Positions 1 to 10,879 of a DNA stretch of 64,000 nucleotides are shown piece after piece. The position numbers and the translations under genes were made by a program. The DNA is from Gnomoniopsis sp. IMI 355080 (Eukaryota; Ascomycota; Sordariomycetes; Diaporthales; Gnomoniaceae), in assembly GCA_027946555.1 (NCBI GenBank), contig JAPEVC010000169.1, positions 17,434-81,433 on the forward strand. Direction: 5' to 3'. The notes below the pieces were generated by a model. The model was not told where the DNA came from and made no database searches. It worked only from the letters and a program-made list of their open reading frames with translations. The stretch's first letter is position 1, and each line of letters begins with the position of its first letter.

Positions 1-41
1 TACGGTGGACATGAACCGTAGAGAGAAAATTAATTTAAAAA

Positions 42-851
42 ATGGCGCCCCAGATCAAGCTTTATACAGCCGGCACGCCCAACGGGCAGAAGGTCAACAT
101 CGCACTCGAGGAGCTGGGACTTGATTATGAGGTGCACAAGATTGACATCGCCAAGAACGTGCAGAAAGAGCCATGGTTCCTCGATATCAATCGTCGGTCC
201 CGTGACTTTGTTCCCTAAGAAAATACATACGAGCTGACCCAAGTCCCAGCGAACGGCCGCATCCCCGCCATCGTAGATGGCACACAACGCATCTTTGAAG
301 GGGGTGCCATCTTGCAGTACCTCACCGCGCGCTACGATCGTGACCACAAGCTGTCGTTCCCCTACGACTCGCCCGAGTACTGGGAGTCTATCTCGTGGGT
401 AACATGGATGCAGAGCGGGATTGGACCTATGCAGGGCCAGGCAAATCACTTCTACCGGTACGCCCCGGAGAAGGTCCAGTATGCTATTGACCGGTACCAG
501 ACGGAGACCAAGCGGCTTTATCAGGTGCTGGAGGATCGCCTGGTAGCAGAGGAGAAAGGCGGGAAAGATCTCTGGCTTGTGGGCGGCAAGTATAGCATTG
601 CGGATCTGGCGTGTTTCTCGTGGGTAGAGTGGCATCGATGGGCAGGTGTCGAGCTGGACGGGTTCCCCAAGATTCAGACGTGGAAGCAGACGATCGAGAA
701 GAGACCGGCCACAGAGAAGGGTTTGAATGTCCCAGATAAGTTTGAGCTGAGGGAGGCCATGAAGACGAAGGAGGGTGAGGAGGAGTATGCAAAGCACCAT
801 TCAAACTGGGTGATGCAGGGGCAGAAGGCTGACCAGGAGAAGCACAAGTAG
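42..851 (+). CDS. Glutathione S-transferase, Ure2p/YfcG-like, 2 exons
   Basis: Exons are 42-192 and 250-851, giving 250 aa. The 57-nt intron (193-249) starts with the weak donor GTCGGT, has a CTGAC branch site at about 234 and ends CCCAG. Splicing restores the family motif INPNGRIPAIVD, which decides the model. The N-terminal thioredoxin-like domain (about 1-85) has the LYTAGTPNGQKV entry typical of Ure2p, YfcG and YghU transferases, followed by the EGGAILQYL glutathione-contact segment. The C-terminal all-helical domain (about 95-225) carries the GGKYSIADLACFSW stretch with the conserved N-capping aspartate. The tail is lysine- and glutamate-rich. The family conjugates or reduces substrates with glutathione in the cytosol, often as a disulfide-bond oxidoreductase. 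A role as a nitrogen regulator like yeast Ure2p is not implied, because there is no Asn/Gln-rich N-terminal extension. The ATG lies only 41 bases from the window edge, so its promoter is outside. Confidence 0.9.
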
Positions 852-1030
852 TCGGGGCCACATGAAAGATACGGCAATACTACTACACACTGGTATAAAT
901 GATGTTATCTTCTGCAAAGTCATCTTTGACCAGGCGGGGTAGCTACAAAAGAGAAACCTCTCGTTGAAAAATAAGTGAACTGCACTTGATACCTGCAATT
1001 CTAACCCTGAGCTTCCCTTCCTTTACATTT

Positions 1031-1062
1031 CTTCCTTCCTTCCTTCCTTCCTTCTTTCCTTC
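1031..1062. repeat. TTCC microsatellite in a CT-rich leader
   Basis: About seven tandem TTCC units with one TTTCC variant sit roughly 305 bp upstream of the ATG at 1367. The surrounding 1015-1340 is pyrimidine-rich, as is common for fungal core promoters and 5' leaders. It probably marks the promoter or leader of the 2EXR gene. Confidence 0.7.
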
Positions 1063-1366
1063 ACCCTCCACCTCCCTTTCATTTATCTGGCCCCGTCGTC
1101 TACAGTAACCTTTCATCTCTTTCCACCTTTTCGTCCACGAGATTCTGCAATACACGGTTGGCTTTTTCCTTATTGCGACCCAATTAGGTATTCTCACCAG
1201 CTAACACTCGAGCAGTCTCGATCATCAAATCTCTCGATATTCATCAGAGCTATTTCTCCTTCATCGACACAACCCTTCATCGAATCTCTTCTTCATCACT
1301 CTACACCTGAACACTGTAAATCCTGACACCCCCACTAGCCTATTCATCGTCGCAAACCCGATCAAA

Positions 1367-2425
1367 ATGGCGTCTATCTATCGTGATGAGCATCGCGCAA
1401 AGTACGACATGACAAAGGTCCACGAGACCACCTCTTTTCCTCAATTCCACAAGTTCTGCGCCGAGATTCAAACTCTGATCTTTGAGCACGTGGCGATTGT
1501 CGCCGCCGAAGACCTTCCCGACACGTATATGTTCGAGTTCAAAGTTTGCCAGGACGGCGGTGATACAGTGGGCTCGTTCAGACCCAGCCCTACTCTCGAC
1601 GACGCCAACAAAAGCGTCCGCATCCTCATGCAGACCTGTCGTGCTGCTCACCAGGCCGTCATCAATATGGGAGTCCTAGAGGTCGTCTACAAGAAGGACT
1701 GCGACCTGCAAGACAACAGCAAACAGCTACGCTATGCCGTCATGCCTTTCAACTATGAGCGTAGCACCTTCTTCGCCAACATCCGTTACGATTTGGCTAC
1801 AGTGCGACTTTGTACCCGCGGCTTCGATTTTGCCACTCGTGTCAAGAACTTGACGCTGGTCGTGTCACCTGATATCACGGGGGTTCGGGAGCTTGAGGAC
1901 GTCTGCAAAATCGTTGAGCGCTTCCCTAACGTTGAGAACTGCACACTGATCAACTATGTATTCTGGTCCACAGCATGGGGCTTTGGCTATGGTGAGAACT
2001 GAACTGCAGACTGCTACAACAACACAGCAAGATATCTGAGGGAGAAGGAGCACATGCGAAGTGTACCAGGTCGCACGCACGAAGTTTCCTCGACTCTACA
2101 TACGAAGAACAAGGCGGCCCCCACATCTGGCAAGCTTGCTGACAAAGTCAATGGAAAAGCTCACGGTGGTAGTGCGAATCAAGAGCGTACACCTGACAGT
2201 GTGGCCGCCCTGAAGCACGCTATCGATGAGCTGGAAGGGGTCTTGACCAATACCCAATGGCGCAATGGGCATTGGTCATGGTCATCGGTCAACATGCGAC
2301 TGCAATGGACGAGCAAGGAGGATGGTTCTTTGGGGTTGGACAACGCTTCCTTCGAATTCCTGATGGCCGATCTTTCGTTTCAGTCTACCCACATCACGAA
2401 TAAGCGCAGAACCACACAGCAGTGA
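1367..2425 (+). CDS. 2EXR-domain protein with in-frame TGA or 36-nt intron
   Basis: The uninterrupted frame 1367-2002 encodes 211 aa. An N-terminal segment (residues 23-45, FPQFHKF...IQTLIFEHVA) resembles the 2EXR signature FPxFxxLPxElRxxIW, and a later VRILMQTCRAAHQAV matches the usual second conserved block. The same frame continues after the TGA at 2000-2002 to a second stop at 2423-2425. A candidate intron 1992-2027 (GTGAGA...CACAG, 36 nt, a multiple of 3) would remove the stop and give about 340 aa, close to the usual size of such proteins. Against this, 36 nt is very short for a fungal intron and no good branch site is visible. The alternatives are a 211-aa product, stop-codon readthrough, or a nonsense allele. 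2EXR proteins are a large fungal family of unknown function. A second member lies at 9.8-10.9 kb. The 82-codon frame after 2425 is not supported as coding. Confidence 0.6.
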
Positions 2426-2896
2426 TGAAAGCAAGGAATAGTCGGTACTTCAGACAAAATCAATGGATGGAGTCGATCAGGCCGCGGAGCGAGGGGCTTC
2501 TGAGTGACCACGCGGGAGAGGTCAATAGTCGCTTAGGATGGACCGATGAGTCAGAAGTTTCGTTTTCGCCATTTGGGATTTGGGCGTCTGTAGATGAGAG
2601 CAAGTCCAGGGTCATACAAGACCTGAGAATATGGGAAATCCATATGAAAAGCATCTACGATGTCCCATGATTTCTCAGTGAGAGTTCTGCAATTGCACCA
2701 TCCGGCAAGTTTTTTTTAGTTTTGTTTGAAAAGTGTGATATGAATTGTTCGTACTGACACATCCAGTCTGATGGTCTGATTTTTCCCAGATCCTACCAAC
2801 GCCATCGCTATGCTAAAGCAGAACCCCTTCCATTGCTCTTAATCGTTAAAACATGCTTGAAGTGAGAAAACAACAGTACAAAGATCCATACCCTCA

Positions 2897-4180
2897 TCAC
2901 AGCATGACCAAAGAGCTCAGTGCAACCACGGCCAGTGCGACCATTACATCGCTCATCCGACCCGTCCTCGACGCCGCGCTACTAGCCACGCTCGCCTCGC
3001 TGCTCGTCCTCCCCGTGGCGGTGATGCCATTGAGCATGTCCGCCGTGTCGATCGCCGGTCCCACACTGTAGAAATCCACCAATGCAAAGACTGGCGCGGT
3101 GCCCCACTCCGAATTGCAGTCATAAGCCTCAAACGCCAGGGCGCCAGGCATTGTGGTGTTGTCGCTGTTGGTGGTGGCGATGGCATCGACATTGGGCAGC
3201 ATGGCGCTCGAGGTGATGGACTTGTAGAGGAAGTGGTTCATCAGGGGGAGGTAGCCGGCGGAGATGGCGTCATCGGCAGAGGAGAGCGAGGTGGGGCGGT
3301 CGAGGGAGCAGTTGAAGTTGGTAAAAGACGTAATTTCGTATGCCGTCTCAAAGACATAGTCCCACTCGTTGAGAAGGTAGGGATATGTGGTGGAGGCGTT
3401 GATGGCGGCGATGAAGGTCACCAGCCGCTCACCGTCGTCGATCATGGTCTGCAACGTGGGCCAGTCGGTGGTTGCGGACGATGTTGCGGGAGTATAGCCG
3501 TAGGTGGAGATGTTGGACGATGTGAAGGCCTCGCCGAAAGTGGAGACATCCTCATCATCGCTGTTCACGAGCAACAGGGTCACGACTTCGTTTGGGTTGT
3601 TGTCCATCCAGTACTTGATCTTCTCAAGCCAGGCTTCCAGCGTGCCCGCATCGAGGAGCTCGCACGTTGTGTGGCAAAGCCTCAGCGTGCCGTTCTCGTT
3701 GTGGACCTGCGCAGACAGGAGTCGGATTCCGGAAGAAAGTGCCACTGTTGCGTTGTAGTATTGATTACCCGCCACCGAGTTGTCCGTGCTGGCGTCCCGA
3801 AGGAAAGCCGAGTCGTGGGCGCCCATGTGTGTCACATTGTTGTACTGACGCGAACACAGGTCCACAGAGTTGTTGCAGGCCACGGTAGAGTTTGAAGAGG
3901 TCGAGGATGTGGACGAAGCTGATGATCCTGTCGCGACGGCTGTGGCGGTGGAAGAGGTCGTTGTAGTAGCCCATGTGTCCCATGCAGAAGATGTTGTTGT
4001 TGTCTCGCCGCCAGAGCCTCCTTGGTCTCCGCCGCCCATACCACTGCTTCCGGTACCTGAGCCTCCCTGGCCGCCCGACTGTCCTCCAGCACCCCCCGCG
4101 CCGCCAGCACCCTGCGGCATAGCCTGAACCGCCACTGCCAGTGACAAAGCCGCCGTTATTATTGAGCGAAGAGAAGGCAT
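2897..4180 (-). CDS. Secreted PLC-like phosphodiesterase, probably GPI-anchored
   Basis: Single exon, 427 aa. Residues 1-20 form a signal peptide (hydrophobic core, cleavage after VQA). Residues 21-100 are a low-complexity Gly/Gln then Ser/Thr-rich spacer. The PI-PLC X-type TIM barrel follows: THMGAHDSAF at 117-126 carries the first catalytic histidine (H122 in the GTHDS-like motif), and the LRLCHTT segment supplies the second (H170). The last 18 residues are hydrophobic after a small-residue stretch, which looks like a GPI-attachment signal. Several NxS/T sequons suggest N-glycosylation. Eukaryotic signalling PLC modules (PH, C2, Y domain) are absent. Fungal proteins of this kind are wall- or membrane-anchored and their substrate is usually unknown, so phosphoinositide or GPI cleavage is only family inference. 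It is transcribed away from the GH43 gene's 3' end. Confidence 0.85.
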   Translation of the reverse strand: MPSLRSIITAALSLAVAVQAMPQGAGGAGGAGGQSGGQGGSGTGSSGMGGGDQGGSGGETTTTSSAWDTWATTTTSSTATAVATGSSASSTSSTSSNSTVACNNSVDLCSRQYNNVTHMGAHDSAFLRDASTDNSVAGNQYYNATVALSSGIRLLSAQVHNENGTLRLCHTTCELLDAGTLEAWLEKIKYWMDNNPNEVVTLLLVNSDDEDVSTFGEAFTSSNISTYGYTPATSSATTDWPTLQTMIDDGERLVTFIAAINASTTYPYLLNEWDYVFETAYEITSFTNFNCSLDRPTSLSSADDAISAGYLPLMNHFLYKSITSSAMLPNVDAIATTNSDNTTMPGALAFEAYDCNSEWGTAPVFALVDFYSVGPAIDTADMLNGITATGRTSSEASVASSAASRTGRMSDVMVALAVVALSSLVML

Positions 4181-5854
4181 TGTGTGATGTAAATATTACG
4201 AAGTGGGTAAGATACCGGACGTCTCAGGGACTATCGCAAGTCTCTGGTATATATTTGGTATCACTTGCGGAGAAAGAGCAACAAGGTGCAGAAAGATATT
4301 CAAATCAAGTAAACCCGGAAATCTCAGAGGAAGCAACCCAACATTCATATACACTTGTATATGAGCCAACGCAAATATTTGATATCATTAAGGGGCGAAC
4401 CGCAGTCATAGTGGAGAGCTCGGGACAGACACGGCGTGAGGCGCAGCTTGAACCACGGCATGAAGCCTCGTCCCCTTGTTGAAACAAACCACGACTTTTC
4501 CGAGCAATCATATAGCGCCATTCTGTTTGCTGTTTACCTCTTGAAAAAACTTTGACAGGCCGCCAACCCCCCTATTTGTTCGCATATGGCGCCAAAATAG
4601 TGACCTTACTAGAGCTGTACAGCCGCGTATTTAGGTGACGATGCTGCTTGTGCCCGGGCAACGAACCAGCCGCCATCTCCAGGATGATCAGCAGCTTCGT
4701 GGTGAGAGGAGGCAAGTTTTGCCAGAGACGATCCGTGTGCGCATTCGAGATCTGACATCAGCTACCCCATTATAACGGGCTGGGACGAAAGATATTATCC
4801 AACACGAGCGTGTGCTATAGACAAAAATTGACATGGCAGCTGTCGAGGCTGGTTGGCAAGGCTGGAAGGTCGCGGTGTGACGTTGAAATTCCTGTGCAGA
4901 TCTCTAGCAGAGTGGCTGAAGAGCCCACAGTGGCTAGAAGCTGGCCACGCGGCAGTCCTTGTTACCTCGTCTGAGGGAAATCTTGCGCACTGTACATCAC
5001 AGGCAGTGCCGTTAGCAGGCTCGGACAGTGTTCATCCGGGTCTATGAACGGTCCTGCATGGATCATCGTGGCATGGCCCGCCCGCCATACATTTATTTTT
5101 GGCTGCTGCCAACGAAGCGAGCCCCAGCCAAGAGCAAACATCTATTCCCCCGTATAGGTCTTGAGCAACGCGAACGAGTCTTGCCACTTTGGATGCTCCG
5201 TCGGCAGATTGTCGCCGAATAGAAGCAGAATTGATGATTCATATAGACAGTCCAAACATGGGACAACACAGTGATTGCGGGCCTAGGAATCTGATCTTGG
5301 CTTTTCAATAAAGTTGACCAGCTCTGGGGACCCTGATTTTCCAAGATGGGGCTGAGATCGTCGTCGTCAGTCAGTTCCGCCAATTCAGACCACGACAAGC
5401 CAGGGTGCCCTGAACTTCAATGCCGGGATGTGGGACATCGTCAGCTGCCTCTCCCGGAGTTGCTGCGCCAACTTGGTCGGCTTCAACGGCACCTCGAATT
5501 CATCCATTGCCATACTCAGATGAAGATTTTTACTGTGGTCTTCGGATATACGACAAGCAAGTGGATCAGCTAGACTCGCCAAGCCCTGTAAGTACGGCGC
5601 CGCAATTGAATTGGACGTGAATATATGTTGTAGTCCCAAGAGCGACTCCCCCTGTGCACACAACGGAAAGACAGTTCGATCCTCCGAGAGACCCGATAGG
5701 TCTCGACCAAGACATCACGAGTTATGACACACAGGATTACATTGCGTGTTAGCCATCGCCTCTCGCAGCCTCTCACTCCCACACAGTACGGGAAAGACGC
5801 TCTCGCGTTGAGCTGAACCACAAAGACAGTATACGTGTACCCTGCTCATTGCCC
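4181..5854. other. Intergenic; possible coding relic on minus strand
   Basis: The first part is the upstream region of the PLC-like gene and has no recognisable motif. Between about 5100 and 5660 the minus strand has two consecutive protein-like frames in different phases. One contains MDEFEVPLKPTKLAQQ and the other SELAELTDDDDLSPILEN. No splice pair was found that joins them. This could be a decayed gene or chance. Nothing else is supported. Confidence 0.35.
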
Positions 5855-7793
5855 TCACTCGTGGTAAATCTCAATGCCATCCAAAGTAACATCAAAGTCT
5901 GTGAAAGATAAAATAGCAATTAGTTATCTGTTCAAAAAGTGCATCTCACAAGGACTGCTAGGACTCAAATTGAGTGATTCACATACCTTCAGACCCGATC
6001 GCCCCGAAACGAATAGTATTCACCTCCCCAGGCTCCAAGCGGAGCTGCACAGGGACAGTATGGTGGCTTCCGGCGCGAGAGTTGAGGTCCGATATGTTGG
6101 TGGGGTGCACCTCATCATTGACGCGGATCTGCGCCTGGCCGGCCTCTGGATGGCTGGCGTGATACTTGAACGCATACCACTCCAGCGAGCCCGTGCCAGA
6201 GACGTTGTGGAACGTGATTTCGCTATCCCGGGAGACTGTGCGTGGCAAGAAGGATTCGTTAGTAAACTCAACTTTGGGATGTACCATACTTTTGGTGCCT
6301 GGCCTCGCTAGTGTCACTGACCTTTGTGTACTGCCCGTTTGCTGACACAATGCTCGCATCGCATCACGGCTAATCGGATTTTTGTCAGTTTGCATAAATC
6401 TCCGAGGACAGGGCTAGGTTCGTCATACAGGCTGCGCCAGAAAGCAGTGCGTCCTCGGCTTCATAGCGCTTTTTGGTCGTAGGGTACGAGACCACGCCCG
6501 TATTCACATCGACTGCCCACATGGCGTGATACTGCAGCGTCACCGTGTGTGCACTGAAGCCCAAAAAGGTAGAGGTCAGTGTCCATCAATTCTTGTGACG
6601 ATATCGTCTCGATACGTTGGTGTTGACTTGCCTCGTGTCCACTGCCATTGGCAGCCACACATAATTTGAGTCGGTTCCCCCAGTCGAGTCCCAGGCGTCA
6701 CCCATATATATGTAGGCCGTTGCCTGGGACCCCGCAATAGTCAACTCGAATGTGTTCTGGGAGCCGTACGTGTTGTTCGCCTCGGGCGCGATATCAGTAC
6801 CGCCGCTCCAGGTGCCACTGAGCGACGTCGCCCAGAAGACCTTGTTGGGATTCGCTGTCCATCCAGTCTTTGCGGACACAATGAGGTAGTAAACGCCGTC
6901 GACTTTTAAGAGGCCCGGTGCTTCGTAGGCGCCCTCCTCTTAATGGGGTCTGTTAGTATGGTTTACGTGAACAACGGCACAGGCATAAGGAGCAAGATTG
7001 ATGATCGCGCAGAAGCCCTCACCTATCGCGGCCACACGATCGCCCACGGTTCCATCCGAGTTGATCTCGTTAATCTGAACGACATTGTGATCCGCAGATG
7101 TCAAAATGTACCAAGTCTCTAAAATGTACCGAACAACAATCAGTGATCAAGCTTTTTGTTGGCTCTGAGGTGGTACTTAGGTAGATGCCGCACTTAGCAC
7201 ATGAGTACATACCGTCATCGTCTTCGAACATGCCAGTATCAGAATACGAATAGGAGTCTGGCGGCAGATATACTTTTGCTGACTGCGTGTACCCGCCGTC
7301 TAGCTGCGTTGAGACTAACGACAGCACGTAACGATCTTGTTGGCCGTACAACTACAAGGTTGGAACATACGTCAGCTTCCACTGTCTCTCTCTCTCTCTC
7401 TGTTGCACCATTCCCACAATCATCTGCTCTTACGCAATAACACATTGCTGTCAATTCAGGGGAAAGAGATCACGATCATACCCAGAACGAGCCATTCGGC
7501 TTCGCATACTTGGGCCGCCACATTCCCGTCACCGCCGGCGCCTGTTGGCCTAGGTTATCCCAATTCAACAAGTCCGTCGACGAATACATCATCGGCGTCT
7601 CAGCGTTGGCCGCGCTTTGGCCAACCCAGTAGAAGGTATCCTCTCTCTGCACGATACCGCCACCGTGAGCGTCGATTTTGTCGCCGGCTGTGTCGTACCA
7701 AACAGCCCCTGGCACAATCCAGCTGTTGGCTGCGAGGACGCCAGCCCCTGCGCTGACCCAGAGGATGGAAGACAGCATCTTTTCGGCTCGCAT
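5855..7793 (-). CDS. GH43 exo-beta-1,3-galactanase-like enzyme with CBM35, 8 exons
   Basis: Exons (minus): 7793-7482, 7351-7213, 7118-7023, 6938-6632, 6553-6429, 6369-6322, 6271-5987, 5898-5855. All phases agree and give 451 aa. Intron 4 (6631-6554) is GC-AG (AG|GCAAGT); the rest are GT-AG. The protein starts with a signal peptide (about 1-22), so it is secreted. Residues 25-310 form a five-bladed GH43 propeller. Key segments are DTAGDKIDAHGGGI, SDTGMFEDDDG (D142), YEAPGLLK (E188, likely catalytic acid), a GWTANPNK loop and YGSQNTFEL (Q243). This pattern matches GH43 subfamily 24 galactan exo-beta-1,3-galactosidases, in which a Gln replaces the usual base. Residues about 315-449 match CBM35 (start RYEAEDALLSG, end DFDVTLDGIEIY). 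The family releases galactose from beta-1,3-galactan backbones of arabinogalactan. ATG 7793 is used; an in-frame ATG at codon 6 (7778) gives an equally good signal peptide. Confidence 0.88.
7385..7401. repeat. (TC)n microsatellite in GH43 intron 1
   Basis: Eight TC dinucleotides lie inside intron 1 (7481-7352) of the GH43 gene, near its 3' splice site. On the transcribed strand they read as a purine GA run, so they are not the polypyrimidine tract. Confidence 0.75.
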
Positions 7794-9757
7794 TGTGCGT
7801 CACAGCTGGAGAGGTTCACTAGTCAAGAGTGAGGCCGTTCCCAAGCTGTGTGCTTAGGTGTGTGTATATGCATTCGTGGGCATTAGGCACACAGTAGCGA
7901 CAGCATTGCTAGTTCTTTAATATCATTGCCCTGGACGTGTTTTGCGAGGGAGACAGTAACTGAACATCCCTATTGAGCCTATCGGATGGACCGGAAGAGG
8001 AAATGCGGAAGCAAAGTCCGCAACTCGTCCCATGAGCAAGCGACCGTTGCAATTTCGATCGGGGTTGATCATGGCGGCAAGGAGTCTCTATCAAACGGAC
8101 GGCATTACACCGAATTCCCCGGTATTCGGTACCGGGAAAGGGGTCTCTAATGTGCAGCTACACAGATTGCATTGTAATGCGGAGAGGTTTTACATTGGTG
8201 GGCATATTTATAACCATGAAGTCAATTACTCGTTTCTTGGCATTGGCAATGAGACCCTGGGGGAGAGTGAGTTTGCGCTTGAGTGCAATGGGAAATCACT
8301 TATTATCTAAGGCCAGCAGACACGCCATATGCCCCGATGATTTAAAGTTCATCTCAAGGTATACGTCCCTTTGACTTGATGGCATATTGTTCAGTAAAGC
8401 GAATAGGACGGTTGTGTATGTGCGGCATGCCATCCTCCCAATCTCGCTTCCCAAGAGTCGAAATCAAACGCCTTTGAATGATCACTGAAGATCCCCCCCC
8501 CCAAAAAGCCATGCGCATCTTCACATATACACCGCCTTGATCATATGGAATGCTCATATGATGCTTTAGTGCTCCTAAAACTCAAGGGCACGTAGCATTT
8601 GGCAGTCTCCCAGTCGACAATGCCTGCCAGTCTCCAGCCGCGTGGACCATTTCGGTAGAACATGTCGCGAAGTATGATGTTTTTGGACACAAGTCTGTAC
8701 GTGTAAAGAATACGCGGTGTTTCTTGCGGCCAGGGTCATTCGAATGGCGCAGCACCTGGTTGCAGACCGTCTCAATTACCTACCTAACTAGGAGGTACCC
8801 AGGTACGAATGCGACCAAGTGGTAAGCGGCCCGTTGGCACAGACGGCCCCAAATACAATAGTCTCTAAGAGCATCGCCTGTGGAGTATTGCAAAGTCACC
8901 AGAGTAGTGGATAATCCTGCCCGGCTTCATGAGTTCCAAGCTTGCCTTCCAAATCTGGTCCTATCAACCCGATTGTGGTTCCCAACTAACATGGTTCATG
9001 GAATACAGGCATAAATTTTGCTCAATCTGTTCTTCATCTCTGAAACCACTCACTTAGGTAATTACTGTCTAAACGAAGACACCATAACTGCCTTTAATTC
9101 GGAAATACCGGCCGTATGCCAGACGCTGTGAGAGAGTTAATCCAATTGGCATAGATTGTATTGAGTCAATTTGTGACAAAAGGGGGCTTTCCATCAACCA
9201 TGATTGATTCTTCTACGACGTAAGTTGTCGGTTGAGACACAACATGTTGGTAGGTCTGGGGTGATGTACAGCAGACATCAGTAGCAAAGCTTCAGGAAAA
9301 AAGACAGTATAGTGATCGGTATGAGAAAGAAATAAAGTAAGTCATCGTGACAGGCCCACTGCTGTGGGAGATGCCTAGCCAGAGACCCTGACCCTTCTTG
9401 TTGGTGTCCATGTCAATATCTCAACACAACACGTGCATTTTGCAGATGAGAAAGACGCACGAGCAGAGCGCTAGAGGTACCTAGTAGACAGGTGTTGACT
9501 CGCTCTTGATTTTTTTCACAGACAGCCGCTTCGCCATGTGAAGCACTAGACCCTTCCAGGTCACCCGAACGTTCACTAGATAGGCTAATGGCTAGTAGCC
9601 ACGAAAGAACAGGTGCCGGGCCGTCACTATAATATATTGATTGGCCCTCGTGTTCACCAAAAATAAGTGAACAGCATTAGAAAAATCCTGGAATTCGTAT
9701 ATATTAATAGCCTGTCCATCAGACTTCCAAGGTTGGCTTCGAACTTTTGACAAGAGC
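7794..9757. other. Intergenic region, no gene seen
   Basis: The first few hundred bases are the upstream region of the GH43 gene. The only long frames are short, lack family signatures and overlap each other on both strands. There is a run of ten C at about 8494-8503. Nothing else is supported. Confidence 0.6.
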
Positions 9758-10879
9758 GTGGTCAACAATCCAAAGACGATCCCGCTATCCATGGATCAGG
9801 TTGAATCAAAACGCCCGTCAAGCCTACGAGCAGGCCGCCCTACCCCTTCTCAATTTCCTTTATCCCGTTCTATCTTACCTTTAACTTCCTCATCTCCAAG
9901 ATTCAATATGAAAAATCCCGGCATCACGACTTTCCCTCAGTTTCGTAATCTCATTCCTGAGATGCGACTGAAGATCTGGCAGGAATCCTTGCCTTCTTAC
10001 AGTACGGTGCCTGTAGCTAGCACCATCAAGGACTCCGAGTCAGACACCCGCAATCTAATGAGGGCTTCTGACGAACCGCTGACCATCACTTGGGCCTTGG
10101 AGGCCATGCCACGAAGGCAGTGGCCTCCAGAGCTCCGAGTTCGTGTACAAGCCATGCGAAATTTGTACAACGTCAACTTTGAGGCGCGTCAGGAAGTTAT
10201 CAAACGGTTTCCGGATGTCCTTGGGTTGGAGGATGGTGAAATACGCTTTAGCCCTACCAACGATCTCATACTGTTGACTCGCTATCCACAGCTAGACACT
10301 CTGTTTTTCCACCGTCAGCTGTCGATAGCGTACTCGAGGGCGTGGAATCACAAGATTCAAAACCTTGCAATAGAACACCCTTTCCTGGTGTCGTTCTTGG
10401 CCAACGTCTTGAAGGTGCCCAGCCCGATGACTGGCATCGGCCACGATCTTGCTCGGGGGTTCGTTCGCTTCTTGAGCCAGCTCACCAATCTCAAGCGATT
10501 GTCTTTGGTGAACCCACGAACACTATCGTTGAAAGTTTGGAACAGGACTCCCGAGGAACAGCAGTCGCATCTCATTCAGCAACTGGGTACATCGTACAGT
10601 AGTGGCCTCCAGATGGCCTGCTCGACTGATGTGCCCACGGAGGATATATTGTTATATACGGATGGGCCTTTGGGAGTTCGAGACATAACAACGCTGGCGG
10701 AAGCCGTGGACAACCTCAAGCGGATCATCAGACATGACAGTCAGGTTGAGAAAGGTTCTGATGAAGAGGTTTCTGGAATCATCCGGAATATTGTTTCAGG
10801 GGAGCAAAGGCTGCAGCATCTTGAGATCCGCAGGATGTACCATCTCAGCGCTGAGCTTCAGTCATTATGCCTCCTTTGA
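9758..10879 (+). CDS. 2EXR-domain protein
   Basis: Single exon, up to 373 aa. The 2EXR signature TTFPQFRNLIPEMRLKIWQ is at residues 57-75, matching FPxFxxLPxElRlkIW. The following block (MRNLYNVNFEARQEVIKRF) is the usual helical segment, and DLILLTRYPQLDTLFFHR follows where family members often have an F-type structural motif. The frame opens at 9758. In-frame ATGs at 9791 and 9908 are alternative starts; the latter would begin just seven residues before the domain. Function is unknown for the family. It is one of two 2EXR genes in 10 kb on the same strand; outside the signature the two are not obviously alike, so a recent tandem duplication is not indicated. No intron is needed. Confidence 0.8.
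   Translation: MVNNPKTIPLSMDQVESKRPSSLRAGRPTPSQFPLSRSILPLTSSSPRFNMKNPGITTFPQFRNLIPEMRLKIWQESLPSYSTVPVASTIKDSESDTRNLMRASDEPLTITWALEAMPRRQWPPELRVRVQAMRNLYNVNFEARQEVIKRFPDVLGLEDGEIRFSPTNDLILLTRYPQLDTLFFHRQLSIAYSRAWNHKIQNLAIEHPFLVSFLANVLKVPSPMTGIGHDLARGFVRFLSQLTNLKRLSLVNPRTLSLKVWNRTPEEQQSHLIQQLGTSYSSGLQMACSTDVPTEDILLYTDGPLGVRDITTLAEAVDNLKRIIRHDSQVEKGSDEEVSGIIRNIVSGEQRLQHLEIRRMYHLSAELQSLCLL

Noticed and set aside
30..800. 256-codon open frame on the minus strand over the glutathione transferase
   Set aside because: It is the antisense shadow of the transferase exons and crosses its intron; the plus strand has the family motifs and a consistent splice.
3233..3895. 220-codon plus-strand frame opposite the PLC-like gene
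   Set aside because: Shadow of a real gene with signal peptide and catalytic histidines on the other strand.
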